From Bradyrhizobium symbiodeficiens (GTDB taxonomy: Bacteria > Pseudomonadota > Alphaproteobacteria > Rhizobiales > Xanthobacteraceae), in NCBI RefSeq assembly GCF_002266465.3, contig NZ_CP029427.2, forward strand, positions 806,001 to 870,000: DNA of 64,000 nt. The letters are read 5' to 3'. The position numbers and the translations under genes are program-made. The notes below the pieces were generated by a model. That model saw only the letters and a list, made by a program, of their open reading frames with translations. It had not been told where the DNA came from and searched no databases. Below, piece after piece: positions 1 through 7,548 of this stretch (position 1 is the first letter of the stretch; every line of letters starts with the position of its first letter).

Positions 1-305
1 TCTGGGTCACCTTCATCGGCGTCAATCTGGTGTTCTTCCCGCAGCACTTCCTCGGCCTGTCGGGCATGCCCCGCCGCTACGTCGACTATCCCGACGCGTT
101 CGCGGGCTGGAACCTGGTCTCGTCGGTCGGGTCCTACATCTCCGGCTTCGGCGTGCTGATCTTCCTCTACTGCGTGCTCGATGCCTTCATGAAGAAGGTA
201 CCGGCCGGCGACAATCCGTGGGGTGCGGGTGCGACCACGCTGGAGTGGACCTTGCCCTCGCCGCCGCCCTTCCACCAGTTCGAAGTGCTGCCCCGCGTGC
301 AGTGA
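1..305 (+). CDS. ctaD: Cytochrome c oxidase subunit I, C-terminal part (partial)
   Basis: This is the last 100 residues of the haem-copper subunit of an aa3-type oxidase; the start lies before the window. The stretch [19 protein letters not shown] followed by [14 protein letters not shown] is the conserved helix XI-XII region of COX1, and one further membrane helix follows. The reading frame begins at base 3. Subunit I carries haem a and the haem a3/CuB centre and reduces O2 in the inner membrane. The next genes (ctaB, ctaG, ctaE, surf1) supply haem, copper, subunit III and assembly factors for the same enzyme, which supports the call. Quinol oxidase subunit I is less likely because ctaG/ctaE neighbours are typical of cytochrome c oxidases. 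Confidence 0.95.
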   Translation, partial: WVTFIGVNLVFFPQHFLGLSGMPRRYVDYPDAFAGWNLVSSVGSYISGFGVLIFLYCVLDAFMKKVPAGDNPWGAGATTLEWTLPSPPPFHQFEVLPRVQ

Positions 306-313
306 TCGATCTC

Positions 314-345
314 CCGCGGCGCCCGTGACGGGCGCCGCGGCTTTA
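314..345 (+). terminator. Strong hairpin between ctaD and ctaB
   Basis: A perfect 12-bp inverted repeat (CCGCGGCGCCCG / CGGGCGCCGCGG) with a 3-base TGA loop is followed by CTTTAT. It could be a partial terminator or a 3'-stabilising structure that lets ctaD be expressed more than the assembly genes downstream. The T-run is weak, so full termination is unlikely. Confidence 0.55.
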
Positions 346-366
346 TAACGAAGCGAGTTGAATTAA

Positions 367-1311
367 GTGTCCGTCCTCGACCATAACGCCATCGACATCA
401 ATCCCCGCATCTCCGAAGCGGAGGTTGGCGATTACATCGCGCTCCTGAAGCCGCGGGTGATGTCGCTGGTGATCTTCACCGCGCTGGTCGGAATGGCGAT
501 GGCGCCCGGGCGTTTCCACTGGGTGCTGGCGATCACCTCGCTGCTCTGCATCGCCGTCGGCGCCGGCGCCTCCGGCGCGCTCAACATGGCGCTGGAAGGC
601 GATATCGACGCCAAGATGTCGCGCACCGCGAACCGGCCGATTCCGCGCGGCCGCATCACCCGCCCTGAAGCCATGGCGTTCGGCCTGACGCTGTCCTTCT
701 TCTCGGTGATGACGCTCGGCATCCTCGTCAACTGGATCGCGGGCGCGCTGCTCGCTTTCACCATCTTCTTCTACGTCGTGATCTACACGATGGGCCTGAA
801 GCGCTGGACCGCGCAGAACATCGTGATCGGCGGCGCCGCCGGCGCGCTGCCGCCGGTGGTGGCGTGGGCCGCGGTCACGGGCACGGTCGACGTCGAGCCG
901 CTGCTGCTGTTCGCCATCATCTTCTTCTGGACCCCGCCGCACTTCTGGGCGCTGGCGCTGTTCCGCTCCGACGATTACGCGCGCGCCGGCATTCCGATGC
1001 TGCCCAATGTCGCCGGCCCCGACGCGACCCGTCTCCAGATCCTGCTCTACACCATCGTGCTGATCGCGGTCGCCGCCGCGCCCTGGGCGCTCGGCTATTT
1101 CGACGCCGTCTACGGCATCGTCTCGCTGATCCTCGGCGCCGGCATGCTGGTGCTCGCGATCAACGTCTATATGCGCCGCGAGCGAGCTGCGTCGCTGCGC
1201 GCCACCCGCAAGCTGTTCGCCTTCTCGATCCTCTATCTGTTCGTGCTGTTTGCGACCCTCTTGCTCGAGGTCGTATTCCGCGCGCTGGCTCCTATGGTCT
1301 GGGGCGTATGA
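367..1311 (+). CDS. ctaB: Protohaem IX farnesyltransferase (haem O synthase)
   Basis: The enzyme adds a farnesyl group to protohaem to make haem O, the precursor of haem A for the oxidase encoded just upstream. The 314-residue length is normal for the family. The UbiA-type prenyl-diphosphate motif is visible as NMALEGDID followed by ANRPIPRGR near residues 78-102. A second conserved region ([12 protein letters not shown], then [12 protein letters not shown]) lies near residues 186-210. Eight or nine hydrophobic helices are evident. The start is GTG at 367, giving [16 protein letters not shown]. The stop overlaps the next start by 4 bases, so it is translationally coupled within the cox operon. 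Confidence 0.96.
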   Translation: MSVLDHNAIDINPRISEAEVGDYIALLKPRVMSLVIFTALVGMAMAPGRFHWVLAITSLLCIAVGAGASGALNMALEGDIDAKMSRTANRPIPRGRITRPEAMAFGLTLSFFSVMTLGILVNWIAGALLAFTIFFYVVIYTMGLKRWTAQNIVIGGAAGALPPVVAWAAVTGTVDVEPLLLFAIIFFWTPPHFWALALFRSDDYARAGIPMLPNVAGPDATRLQILLYTIVLIAVAAAPWALGYFDAVYGIVSLILGAGMLVLAINVYMRRERAASLRATRKLFAFSILYLFVLFATLLLEVVFRALAPMVWGV

Positions 1312-1484
1312 TCACCGCGATGGCCGACAAACCCGAGCCAGATGGAATCGTCCTCACCGAGGCGCAGAAGAAGAGCCGTCGTCAGCGCTCGATCGCGATC
1401 GCGCTCGCGCTCGGCGTGCTGGTGGTGCTGTTCTTCGCCGTCACCATGGTCAAGGGGCCGGCCGTTCTCGTGCGGCCGATGTAG
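1308..1484 (+). CDS. Small single-pass CtaF-like oxidase-operon protein
   Basis: This 58-residue protein has a charged N-terminus (KKSRRQR) followed by one membrane helix around residues 29-47. Its ATG at 1308 overlaps the ctaB stop in an ATGA arrangement; a second in-frame ATG at 1320 (MADKPEP) is possible. Small membrane proteins in exactly this slot between ctaB and ctaG are usual in rhizobial and other alphaproteobacterial cox operons (often named CoxF/CtaF) and are thought to help oxidase assembly. The function is inferred from position and topology, not from a motif. Confidence 0.75.
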   Translation: MITAMADKPEPDGIVLTEAQKKSRRQRSIAIALALGVLVVLFFAVTMVKGPAVLVRPM

Positions 1485-1490
1485 GAAACA

Positions 1491-2144
1491 ATGGATCACG
1501 AGCCCACCATATCGCAGGATGTCGGCGTCAAGCCGGCCAATCGTGGGCCGGCTAGGCGCCGCGGGCTCGGCCGCGACGTGGTCGTTGCTTCGATCTGCGG
1601 CGGTGTGGTCGCGCTGATGGTCGGCGCCTCCTACGCGGCGGTGCCGTTCTACAATTGGTTCTGCCGCGCCACCGGTTTCAACGGCACCACGCAAGTGGCG
1701 ACTTCCGCGCCGGCCACCGGCCCGATCGCGCGGAAAATCTCGGTGCGCTTCGATTCCAACGTCGCGCCCGGCCTGCCCTGGAAGTTCGAGCCGGAGCAGA
1801 GCGAGATCGAGGTCAATATCGGCCAGGTCGTGACCGTCTTCTACACCGTGACCAACCAGGCCGCGCGCACCACGTCCGCGCAGGCCGCCTACAATGTCGC
1901 GCCGCTGACGGTCGGCTCCTATTTCCAGAAGATCAACTGCTTCTGCTTCACCGAGCAGACCATGGCGCCCGGCGAGAAGCGCGAGATGCCGGTGGTGTTC
2001 TACGTCGATCCGTCGATCGCCGACGATCACGAAAACGACGGCCTGAACACCATCACGCTGTCCTACACGTTCTATCCGGTGAAGGATCCCGTGGTGAAGC
2101 CGCTGGCATCGGGCGAAGGCGACAGGCGCAAGGGAAATCTCTGA
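1491..2144 (+). CDS. ctaG: Cytochrome c oxidase assembly protein CtaG/Cox11 (copper chaperone)
   Basis: CtaG/Cox11 inserts copper into the CuB site of subunit I. The 217-residue protein has a short cytoplasmic N-terminus rich in Arg, one membrane anchor (about residues 28-50) and a periplasmic beta-sandwich. The diagnostic copper-binding CFCF motif is present in INCFCFTEQ near residue 147. The conserved start of the soluble domain, [18 protein letters not shown], is intact and includes the third functional Cys. It lies 6 bp after the CtaF-like gene in the cox operon. Confidence 0.96.
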   Translation: MDHEPTISQDVGVKPANRGPARRRGLGRDVVVASICGGVVALMVGASYAAVPFYNWFCRATGFNGTTQVATSAPATGPIARKISVRFDSNVAPGLPWKFEPEQSEIEVNIGQVVTVFYTVTNQAARTTSAQAAYNVAPLTVGSYFQKINCFCFTEQTMAPGEKREMPVVFYVDPSIADDHENDGLNTITLSYTFYPVKDPVVKPLASGEGDRRKGNL

Positions 2145-2223
2145 CCGCCGGGCTGACGCCCGGAAGGTTGGAAACAAGGGGATAAGTGCCCGACAGGCAC
2201 GGGATTGAGGAGAGAGACCGCAA

Positions 2224-3120
2224 ATGGCAACGGCGCACACCAAGCATCACGACTATCACCTGGTCGATCCGTCGCCCTGGCCGGCCGTCGGTTCGGTCTC
2301 GGCCTTCATCATGGCGGTGGGTGCGATCACCTGGATGCATCACATGTTCTCGGCTGCGCCGATCGTGTTCGGCGTCGGCACGGTGGGCGTGCTCTACACC
2401 ATGGCGAGCTGGTGGGGCGACGTGATCAAGGAAGCCCAGTACAAGGGCGACCACACCCGCGTCGTGCAGCTGCACCACCGCTACGGCATGATCCTGTTCA
2501 TCGCCTCCGAGGTGATGTTCTTCGTCGCCTGGTTCTGGGCCTATTTCAACGCGGCGCTGTTCCCGGCGGACGCGGTCCACGCCACCCGCGATGCGGTGTT
2601 CGGTTGCGGCCTCGGTACTGCGGCCGGTGCCTGCGCCGTCCCCGGCACCTGGCCGCCGCATGGCATCGAGACCTTCGATCCCTGGCATCTGCCGCTGCTG
2701 AACACGCTGATCCTGCTCACCTCAGGCACCACGGTGACCTGGGCTCACCATGCGCTGCTGGAGAACGACCGCCAGGGCCTGAAATACGGCCTGATCCTCA
2801 CCGTCGTGCTGGGGGCGCTCTTCACCTGCGTGCAGGCCTATGAGTACAGCCATGCGGCGTTCTCGTTCGGCGGCAACGTCTATGGCGCGACCTTCTTCAT
2901 GGCGACCGGCTTCCACGGTTTCCACGTGCTGGTCGGCACCATCTTCCTGCTGGTGTGCCTGTTCCGCGCCTATGCCGGCCATTTCACGCCGACGCAGCAT
3001 CTCGGCTTCGAGTTCGCCGCCTGGTACTGGCACTTCGTCGACGTGGTCTGGCTGTTCCTGTTCCTCTGCATCTATGTCTGGGGACACGGCGCCGAGACCA
3101 TGGCCCACGGCGCGCACTGA
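2224..3120 (+). CDS. ctaE: Cytochrome c oxidase subunit III
   Basis: Subunit III stabilises the catalytic core of the aa3 oxidase and supports proton uptake. The 298-residue protein starts MATAHTKHHDYHLVDPSPWP, typical of bacterial COX3. It shows seven membrane helices and conserved blocks such as HTRVVQLHHRYGMILFIASE, ATGFHGFHV and AAWYWHFVDVVWLFLF. An insert (FGCGLGTAAGACAVPGTWPPHG) lies between helices 3 and 4, as in many alphaproteobacterial homologues. About 80 bp separate it from ctaG, and a strong terminator follows, so it probably closes the main cox transcript. Confidence 0.96.
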   Translation: MATAHTKHHDYHLVDPSPWPAVGSVSAFIMAVGAITWMHHMFSAAPIVFGVGTVGVLYTMASWWGDVIKEAQYKGDHTRVVQLHHRYGMILFIASEVMFFVAWFWAYFNAALFPADAVHATRDAVFGCGLGTAAGACAVPGTWPPHGIETFDPWHLPLLNTLILLTSGTTVTWAHHALLENDRQGLKYGLILTVVLGALFTCVQAYEYSHAAFSFGGNVYGATFFMATGFHGFHVLVGTIFLLVCLFRAYAGHFTPTQHLGFEFAAWYWHFVDVVWLFLFLCIYVWGHGAETMAHGAH

Positions 3121-3139
3121 GCCGCGACGCTTGGATCAG

Positions 3140-3172
3140 AAAGGGCGGCCGCCGGGCCGCCCTTTCGCTTTT
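3140..3172 (+). terminator. Rho-independent terminator after ctaE
   Basis: An 11-bp perfect stem (AAAGGGCGGCC / GGCCGCCCTTT) with a 4-base loop is followed by CGCTTTT. It sits 20 bp after the ctaE stop and would end or attenuate the cox transcript before the DUF983/SURF1 genes. Confidence 0.75.
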
Positions 3173-3219
3173 CGGGCCGCCGGAAGGCTTCGGCGAAAAC
3201 TATGATAGAGTCTGGCATC

Positions 3220-3621
3220 ATGAACGACACCGCCGCCAAGCCCGAGCCTGAAACCACCGTCCTGCAAAGCGCGCTGCGCGGGCTTGCCTGCAGATGCCCG
3301 CGCTGCGGCCAAGGCAAGCTTTATGCAGGCTTCCTGACGCTCGCGCCCGCCTGCGACCGCTGCGGTCTCGACTACGCCTTCATCGATACCGGCGATGGGC
3401 CGGCGATCTTCATCATCATGCTGGCCGGCGGGATCGTGGTGGCGGCCGCACTCATCGTCGAGGTCAAATACCAGCCGCCTTACTGGCTGCATGCGGCGCT
3501 GTGGTTGCCGCTGATCCTGGTCACCACGCTGTTGCCGCTGCGTGCGATGAAGTCGCTGCTGATCGCGCTGCAATTCCACCACAAGGCGGCGCCGGGCCGG
3601 TTGGTCGACCGCGCGAAATGA
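3220..3621 (+). CDS. DUF983 family membrane protein
   Basis: This small protein carries an N-terminal zinc-ribbon-like pair of motifs (CRCPRCGQGKL and CDRCGLDY) followed by two hydrophobic helices (IFIIMLAGGIVVAAALI and LHAALWLPLILVTTLLPL). This is the DUF983 architecture, and the gene commonly lies between ctaE and surf1 in alphaproteobacteria. A role in oxidase biogenesis is inferred from that conserved position. ATG at 3220 (MNDTAAKPEPE) is preferred; an in-frame ATG at 3202 would add six residues. The stop overlaps the surf1 start by 4 bases. Confidence 0.85.
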   Translation: MNDTAAKPEPETTVLQSALRGLACRCPRCGQGKLYAGFLTLAPACDRCGLDYAFIDTGDGPAIFIIMLAGGIVVAAALIVEVKYQPPYWLHAALWLPLILVTTLLPLRAMKSLLIALQFHHKAAPGRLVDRAK

Positions 3622-4370
3622 ACTCGCCTGCGCGCAAGCCCCGCGTGGCCGGCTTCGCGCTGTTCACGCTGTCCCTCGCGGCCGTCTTCGTCGCGCTCGG
3701 CCTCTGGCAATTGCAGCGCCGGACCGCCAAGCACGCGCTGGTCGCAGCGCTCACCGAGCGCCTTGCAGAGGCGCCCATCGCGCTGCCGCCGCCTTCGCAA
3801 TGGGCCGCACTCAATCCCGCGCGCGATGAATTCCGCCGCGTCAGCTTCACCGCGACCTACGCGGCCCTGCCGGATGCGATGGTCTATTCCTCGGGCTCCG
3901 CGGTGCGCAAGGACGCCTCCGGTCCCGGCACCTGGGCGTTCCTGCCGGCGCGGCTTCCCGGCGGCGAGACGGTCGTGATCGATGCGGGCTTCGTCGAGAA
4001 CACGATGCAGGACCGCGCCGTCGAGGATCGCGCGGTGAAGAAGCTCGTCACTGGGCAGCCGGTCGCGCTCACCGGATATTTGCGCTTTCCCGAGCCGCCC
4101 GGCTGGCTGACGCCGGCGGAGAACCGCGACAAGCGGCTCTGGTTCGTGCGCGATCATCCGGCGATCGCAAGCGCGCTCGGCTGGGGCACGGTCGCACCGT
4201 TCTACGTCGATCTCGAGCAGCCCGCGCCCGAGAACGGCATTCCGCGTCCGGGGCCGCTCGACGTGCATCTGAAGGACGATCACCTGCAATACGCCGTCAC
4301 CTGGTTCATGCTCGCAGGCGCCGTGCTGATCGCCTTCGCGGTGTGGGCAAAAGGCCGGCGGCAGAGCTGA
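3618..4370 (+). CDS. surf1: SURF1 family cytochrome oxidase biogenesis protein
   Basis: SURF1 proteins aid haem a insertion into subunit I. The 250-residue protein has the classic two-helix layout: an N-terminal helix ending in GLWQLQRRTAKH (about residues 12-40) and a C-terminal helix (YAVTWFMLAGAVLIAFAVWA). A periplasmic domain lies between them, with the family features FRRVSFTATY, VDAGFV-like (VIDAGFVEN) and PFYVDLEQ. The ATG at 3618 overlaps the DUF983 stop, so the two genes are coupled. The region after the stop (4371-4487) contains short GC-rich dyads but no clear terminator. Confidence 0.94.
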   Translation: MNSPARKPRVAGFALFTLSLAAVFVALGLWQLQRRTAKHALVAALTERLAEAPIALPPPSQWAALNPARDEFRRVSFTATYAALPDAMVYSSGSAVRKDASGPGTWAFLPARLPGGETVVIDAGFVENTMQDRAVEDRAVKKLVTGQPVALTGYLRFPEPPGWLTPAENRDKRLWFVRDHPAIASALGWGTVAPFYVDLEQPAPENGIPRPGPLDVHLKDDHLQYAVTWFMLAGAVLIAFAVWAKGRRQS

Positions 4371-4487
4371 GCTCGTCCGTAGTTCCCCGAGGGAACCCGG
4401 GATCGCCCGGGGTTTACCATTCAGCACACATTCACGAATGTGGTCCTAAGCCGCGATCGATTTTTCCGCGGCAGACAGGATTGCGGC

Positions 4488-4853
4488 GTGAGCGATTTCG
4501 ACCAGATGGGAATTGTCGTCGATTGGGTGGACGCCTGCCGGAAAGGCGACCTCACGACATTGCTCGACCTCTATGCGAACGACGCCGAGCTTGAATGCAT
4601 CTGCAGCGGATCGCGGCGCCACCGCGGCAGGAGCCAGATCGAAGGCTATTGGAGCCCGCGAATTAGCGCTTTCTCGTCGGCGGGCTTCAGGCTCGAGGAG
4701 ATTCATCCCGCCTCGGACGGGGTTGATCTCGAATATTCGGTTGCCGGCGCGCTTCGTATTCGCGCCTCGTTTCGATTTTGCCCGGAAGGCAAGATCCGAA
4801 GCATGCTGTGCGAGCCGGCGCGACAGACTGCGCAAATTGGCCGCGCTTGCTAG
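4488..4853 (+). CDS. SnoaL/nuclear-transport-factor-2-like protein
   Basis: The sequence VDWVDACRKGDLTTLLDLYANDAELECIC, followed by GRSQIEGYW, fits the small cone-shaped NTF2/SnoaL fold, in which such proteins bind ligands or act as polyketide cyclases or isomerases. No catalytic residue set can be assigned. The start is uncertain: GTG at 4488 (121 residues) or ATG at 4506. Codon use is somewhat less GC-rich than in the cox genes. Its 3' end overlaps the convergent histidine kinase gene by 4 bases. Confidence 0.6.
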   Translation: MSDFDQMGIVVDWVDACRKGDLTTLLDLYANDAELECICSGSRRHRGRSQIEGYWSPRISAFSSAGFRLEEIHPASDGVDLEYSVAGALRIRASFRFCPEGKIRSMLCEPARQTAQIGRAC

Positions 4854-6232
4854 CGCTCGATTTGCGCGGGGCGGTTCTCCGACAAGATCACGCTCGGCGA
4901 GACCCGCGCCTCGCGTGCCGGCTGGACCGGCAGCCTGCAGCGCACATAGGTTCGCCCGTCCACGCGCAGCAGTGACAGCGATCCGCTGAGCGCGCGCACG
5001 CGCTCATGCATGCCGGTTAGGCCGCGGCCGAAAACGTTGCCTTCGGGGAAGCCGCCGCCGTCGTCGGAGATATCGACGACGAGCGCTTCACCGGTGATGG
5101 TCGCCTGGACGTCGGCGCTGCCGGCCTTGGCATGACGCAGCACGTTGGTCAGCGCCTCCTGGATCACGCGATAGACGGTCTGCGCGAGCGGCCCGTCGAC
5201 CCCATTGAGGTCGGAACCGATCGTGTCCGTCAGGACGATATGCGGTGCCTGCTTGCGAAAGTTCTGGAGCAGCGTTTGCACGCTGGTCGAAAGGCCGAGT
5301 TCCTCGATGTAGAGCGGCCGCAGCCGGTCGAGGATCCGGCGGTTGGTCTGCTGGAGCGCCTCGACCGATTGCAGCACCTCCTCGGCCGAATTGCCGAGAT
5401 TTCCCGCCTGCGGTGCGGCGTCGATCAGCGCAATCGCGCCGGCGCGGATGCTGAACAGCAGCGGTCCGAGTTCGTCGTGCAATTCGCGGGCGAGATCGCG
5501 CCGCTCGTCGTCCTGGAGCGACACCAGGCGGTGCATCAGATCGCGATTGTCCTCGCTCAATTGCGCAAGCGTTGCAGCCAGCGCATTTGCTTCCTCGCAA
5601 CTCTGCCGAATCTCCGGCGGCCCTCCGACCGGGATCGGCTTTGCGTAGTCGCCGCGCCGCATCCGCGTGAGGCCTTCGCCGAGATGCTGCAGGGGACGCA
5701 GTGCCGATCCCGCGAAGACGTAGGCGATGATCGCGGTGAGCACTGTCAGCACGGCAACGAGGCTGGTGAGCGCGAGGAAGCCGATCCACTTCTCGAACAG
5801 GTCGGCTGACAGGTCCGGCAGGAACGTGATGTCGCCGACGTGCTTGCCATCAATGACCACGGGCGAGGCGGCATTCATGTCCGGCATGGCTATCAGGTTG
5901 ATGAACCATTGCGGAGCTACCTTAAGGTTGCGTTGATCATCCTTTGGGAGAGGCGAAGGACCTTCTTCGACACGACGGAATTGGATGTCAGAGGAGGTGT
6001 CCAGCATTTGGACAAAAGCATCCAGCGTCTTCTGCGGATTGTCCGAGTTGCGCAGCGTGTTGTTGAGCGCGGTGGCGATCGTTCGGGTCGAACGCCGCGC
6101 CGGCTCGTTTTCCTCGGACAGCTGACCGGCTGCAAATATTTGCAGCAATATGCCGCCCAGAACCAGCGCCGCCAGAAAGCTCAGGCCGAGCGGAAGAAAC
6201 AGTTGCGTCCTGAACGAGAGTCGTTGCCACAT
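4850..6232 (-). CDS. Membrane sensor histidine kinase (NarX/DegS type, HisKA_3)
   Basis: The 460-residue kinase has an N-terminal membrane helix, a periplasmic domain of roughly 120 residues, a second helix (FLALTSLVAVLTVLTAIIAYVF) and a HAMP-like linker. The dimerisation/phosphoacceptor motif RDLARELHDELGPLL places the phospho-His in the HisKA_3 class. The ATPase N-box is IQEALTNVLRHAKA and the G1 box is DISDDGGGF. Kinases of this class pair with NarL/FixJ regulators, and one is encoded divergently about 87 bp away at 6319. ATG at 6232 (MWQRLSFRTQ) is preferred; 6253 is an in-frame alternative. The stimulus is unknown. Confidence 0.9.
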   Translation of the reverse strand: MWQRLSFRTQLFLPLGLSFLAALVLGGILLQIFAAGQLSEENEPARRSTRTIATALNNTLRNSDNPQKTLDAFVQMLDTSSDIQFRRVEEGPSPLPKDDQRNLKVAPQWFINLIAMPDMNAASPVVIDGKHVGDITFLPDLSADLFEKWIGFLALTSLVAVLTVLTAIIAYVFAGSALRPLQHLGEGLTRMRRGDYAKPIPVGGPPEIRQSCEEANALAATLAQLSEDNRDLMHRLVSLQDDERRDLARELHDELGPLLFSIRAGAIALIDAAPQAGNLGNSAEEVLQSVEALQQTNRRILDRLRPLYIEELGLSTSVQTLLQNFRKQAPHIVLTDTIGSDLNGVDGPLAQTVYRVIQEALTNVLRHAKAGSADVQATITGEALVVDISDDGGGFPEGNVFGRGLTGMHERVRALSGSLSLLRVDGRTYVRCRLPVQPAREARVSPSVILSENRPAQIER

Positions 6233-6318
6233 TAGGTCAATTCTAACGCGCATCGGCCGGATTTGCTCTTTCCATTTGTTCCCGTCGGTCTATGAGTCGA
6301 AGGACAAGAGAGTGCGCG

Positions 6319-6963
6319 ATGCAAGATACTGCCAAACCGGGGACCCGGGTCCTGATTGTCGACGACCATCCCGTGGTGCTGTCCGGTTGCCGCACCCTGT
6401 TCGCTTCGGACCATTCGATCCGCATCGATGAGGCGACCGACGCCAAATCCGGCCATCGCGCCTATGTCAGCAAGCGGCCCGACGTCACCGTGATCGACAT
6501 CAGCCTGCCCGACGTCTCCGGCTTCGAGCTGATGCGACGCATCCGCAAGGACGATCCCGACGCCAAGATCATCATGTTCAGCATGAACGACGATCCGGCC
6601 TTCGTGGTGCGGGCGGTCGAGCTCGGGGCGCAGGGCTACGTCTCCAAGGGCGACGATCCCCGGATCCTGCTGAAAGCGGTGCGCAAGGTGGTGGCGGGCG
6701 ACAATTTCATCTCCCCTCAGCTCGCGGAAGCCGTGACGTTCTCCGGTGCGGCCATCAAGGCCAACCCGGCCTCGCAAATGACGCCGCGGGAGCTCGAAAT
6801 TCTCCGTCTGCTCGGACGCGGCGACAAGATCGTCGAAGTCGCCGAGGCACTCGGCATCTCCTACAAGACCGTCGCCAACACCACGTCCCTGCTCAAGCAG
6901 AAGCTGGGGGCGAAGAACCATTCCGACCTGATCAGGATCGCGGTCGAAATCGGGATGAACTGA
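6319..6963 (+). CDS. NarL/FixJ-family response regulator
   Basis: The 214-residue protein has an N-terminal receiver (VLIVDDHPVVLSG; phospho-acceptor Asp in VTVIDISLPDVSG; Lys in GYVSKGDDP) and a C-terminal LuxR-type helix-turn-helix (MTPRELEILRLLGRG to KTVANTTSLLKQKLG). It is divergent from the sensor kinase at 4850-6232 and is its likely partner. ATG at 6319 (MQDTAKPG) is chosen because GGACAAGAG lies at a suitable distance upstream; an in-frame ATG at 6292 has poorer spacing. Targets are unknown. The short divergent intergenic region probably carries both promoters and could be autoregulated. Confidence 0.92.
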   Translation: MQDTAKPGTRVLIVDDHPVVLSGCRTLFASDHSIRIDEATDAKSGHRAYVSKRPDVTVIDISLPDVSGFELMRRIRKDDPDAKIIMFSMNDDPAFVVRAVELGAQGYVSKGDDPRILLKAVRKVVAGDNFISPQLAEAVTFSGAAIKANPASQMTPRELEILRLLGRGDKIVEVAEALGISYKTVANTTSLLKQKLGAKNHSDLIRIAVEIGMN

Positions 6964-7010
6964 AGCTGCATTTGCTCGCCTGCGCGTGCCCCGAGGCTGG
7001 GGCCCGCGCA

Positions 7011-7044
7011 CCGAACCGGCTGCTCCAGGATGCAGCCGGTTCGG
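7011..7044 (+). terminator. Hairpin downstream of the response regulator
   Basis: A 13-bp perfect inverted repeat (CCGAACCGGCTGC / GCAGCCGGTTCGG) with an 8-base loop lies 48 bp after the regulator stop. There is no T-run, so it may be a 3' processing or stability structure rather than an intrinsic terminator. Confidence 0.4.
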
Positions 7045-7189
7045 CGCGGATTGATGTCGGCTCACAGCCGGGCAATGCATGGACATAGCCGACACCCGTC
7101 CGCCGGCCCAACGGGGAGCGCCGAGATGCGTTCCGCGGCATGTCGAGGATTCGGGAAATCGCGGCAAAGTTTTCACGTTTTCCTCTTCT

Positions 7190-7400
7190 CTCTACGCTTG
7201 TTCTAACCCGATCTGATCGGGAAAACCTGGAACATTCTCGCCCGCTCGTGGTTTTCGCCCTTGACGGTTCCGTGACGGGCGACGCAAGATTGCGGGAGCA
7301 GTTTTTGACGGGGCGGCGACCCGGACGAGGCAAACCGGTCTGCACACATCAACGACAGACCTTCCAAGAGGAGGGCTGCGGCATCGCCGCAGCCCTTTTT
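7190..7400 (+). ncRNA. Candidate structured small RNA in a 585-bp gene-free region
   Basis: Between the regulator (6963) and thrC (7549) there is no convincing reading frame, but there is a nested set of dyads. TCGCCC...GGGCGA (7257-7284) encloses ACGG-TT-CCGT, and it is itself flanked by GCCCGC and GCGGGAG. A very strong terminator follows at 7373-7400. A long rod-like transcript ending in an intrinsic terminator is the usual appearance of a stand-alone small RNA. The 5' end is a guess. I could not match it with certainty to 6S, SRP or another known family. The alternative is the leader and attenuator of thrC. Confidence 0.35.
7373..7400 (+). terminator. Rho-independent terminator
   Basis: A perfect 10-bp stem (GGGCTGCGGC / GCCGCAGCCC) with a 3-base ATC loop is followed directly by TTTTT. 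It is too far from the response regulator (410 bp) to be its natural terminator, which implies a separate transcript upstream. The remaining 148 bp to thrC contains TTGACA at 7478 without a recognisable -10 element at 17 bp. Confidence 0.85.
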
Positions 7401-7548
7401 CGTGTGTGCCGGGTCGACGCGGGAAGCGGTTTCCTGATGCCGCAAAACACTTTATGGTGGCCCAAAGCCTCTGGCTGTTGACAAGTAATTTCGTAAAATC
7501 AAAGGCTTAACGAGTGGGCTCAGGCCCGGTCGGCCTTTGGAGGGCAGT

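Noticed and set aside
7190..7400. Assignment of the region before thrC as 6S RNA, SRP RNA or another named RNA
   Set aside because: The structure is suggestive, but I could not match conserved family sequence blocks with confidence.
7140..7481. Open frame of 113 codons before thrC
   Set aside because: It runs through the terminator hairpin, has no ribosome site and an unremarkable composition; probably not coding.
7478..7506. Promoter for thrC based on TTGACA at 7478
   Set aside because: No acceptable -10 element at 16-18 bp; the element at 10 bp (TAAAAT) is too close.
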